Assembly (NCBI RefSeq): GCF_000013045.1
Contig: NC_007677.1
Span: 2,604,001 to 2,668,000 of the forward strand
Length of the DNA: 64,000 nucleotides
Reading direction: 5' to 3'
Origin: Salinibacter ruber DSM 13855
GTDB lineage: Bacteria; Bacteroidota; Rhodothermia; Rhodothermales; Salinibacteraceae
Shown here: positions 63,689 to 64,000 of the stretch, piece after piece
Layout of the letters: each line of letters opens with the position of its first letter
How positions within the stretch are numbered: the stretch's first letter is position 1
Program-made: the position numbers and the translations under genes
Notes under the pieces: model-generated
Seen by the model: the letters and a program-made list of their open reading frames with translations, nothing else
What the model was told of the DNA's origin: nothing
The model's database searches: none

Positions 63689-63991
63689 CTATCGCCCGAG
63701 CACGTCGGCGGCGGCCGGGGCACGGAGGTGCTCCACCGCCGTCGCCACCGCGGTCCGCACCGCCGAGTGCTCCACGTCGAGGCCGGCGTAGACGTAGCCG
63801 GCCTGAAACGGCCCGACCGCCCGGACGAGGAGTTCGGCCCCGACGTGAATCGCGGCGTCGCGCCGCTCCGCCGGGTCCCAAAGCGAATCCTTCGTGTCGC
63901 CCAGGGCCTCCTCGTAGGCCTCCAGAAACGCGTTCCGGTGCGCCGCAACGGCCCGGGCGACGGCCTCGGACGGGGCACGTTGCCTCTGCAT
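63689..63991 (-). CDS. Hypothetical helical protein, possibly cut by the window edge
   Basis: A 100-residue frame from 63991 has an all-helical look: AVARAVAAHRNAFLEAYEEA, ERRDAAIHVGAELLVRAVGP, FQAGYVYAGLDVEHSAVRTA. The frame stays open to the right edge of the window without an upstream stop, so the true start may lie beyond 64000. It converges on the thioesterase gene, with its stop next to that gene's stop. I do not recognise the family. Confidence 0.55.
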   Translation of the reverse strand: MQRQRAPSEAVARAVAAHRNAFLEAYEEALGDTKDSLWDPAERRDAAIHVGAELLVRAVGPFQAGYVYAGLDVEHSAVRTAVATAVEHLRAPAAADVLGR

Positions 63992-64000
63992 CCACAGGTG

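Overview
This window looks like a chromosomal segment of a halophilic Rhodothermota/Bacteroidota bacterium, most likely Salinibacter or a close relative. It has high G+C, very acidic proteins typical of salt-in halophiles, an alternative complex III (Act) operon, bacillithiol synthesis (BshC), and FecR / SusC-like TonB receptor / DUF4249 modules typical of the phylum. The species call is inference from gene content; no search was run.

Layout. 1-1306: start of an alternative complex III operon on the minus strand (actB partial, actA pentahaem cytochrome), followed by about 1.1 kb with no convincing gene. 2443-5334: a TonB receptor with a copper-receptor-like plug and a His/Cys-rich exported partner. 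5519-17571: housekeeping genes (msrB, DUF2237, pfkA, Nif3-like, coiled-coil zinc-ribbon relative, rnpB RNA, secG, NUDIX, lipoprotein, rsmE, Omp85 protein, mutY, membrane protein). 17691-20622: DUF2085 protein, then a CIRCE-controlled groES-groEL unit. 20687-27306: Pat-like CoA-ligase/acetyltransferase, HerA-like ATPase, rlmN. 27702-33431: hisD-hisC, bifunctional nuclease, bshC, and an HD-domain gene broken at a C10 tract. 33483-36428: PNP, AI-2E-type permease, recX. 36544-42226: a complete cell-surface signalling cassette on the minus strand (ECF sigma, FecR anti-sigma, STN-type TonB receptor, DUF4249 lipoprotein). 42526-44543: small acidic protein, rlpA, and a complete IS1-family element with an exact 8-bp target duplication. 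44544-47674: ccmF and an SRPBCC protein. 48075-61374: a large branched-chain amino acid cluster (leader peptide, ilvB, ilvN, ilvC, leuB, leuA, leuC, leuD, ilvD, cimA). 61377-64000: small hypothetical genes, DUF2470, a CnoX-like thioredoxin-TPR protein and a 4HBT thioesterase.

How the genes work together. ilvBN, ilvC and ilvD with leuABCD and cimA cover valine and leucine synthesis, and isoleucine by the citramalate (threonine-independent) route. The final transaminase is not in this window. A leader ORF rich in Val/Leu/Ile, followed by mutually exclusive hairpins, suggests ribosome-mediated attenuation of the ilv genes.

Most unusual feature. Several intergenic gaps carry inverted repeats whose arms are themselves heptanucleotide (period-7) repeats built on CGTnnnn or related units. 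They occur after Nif3, between ccmF and the SRPBCC gene, and in successive gaps of the leu-ilv-cimA cluster. One copy, between leuC and leuD, encloses a gene for a four-helix-bundle (23S-rRNA-intervening-sequence type) protein on the opposite strand. It resembles an autonomous copy of an otherwise non-coding hairpin family and is the best candidate here for an undescribed element.
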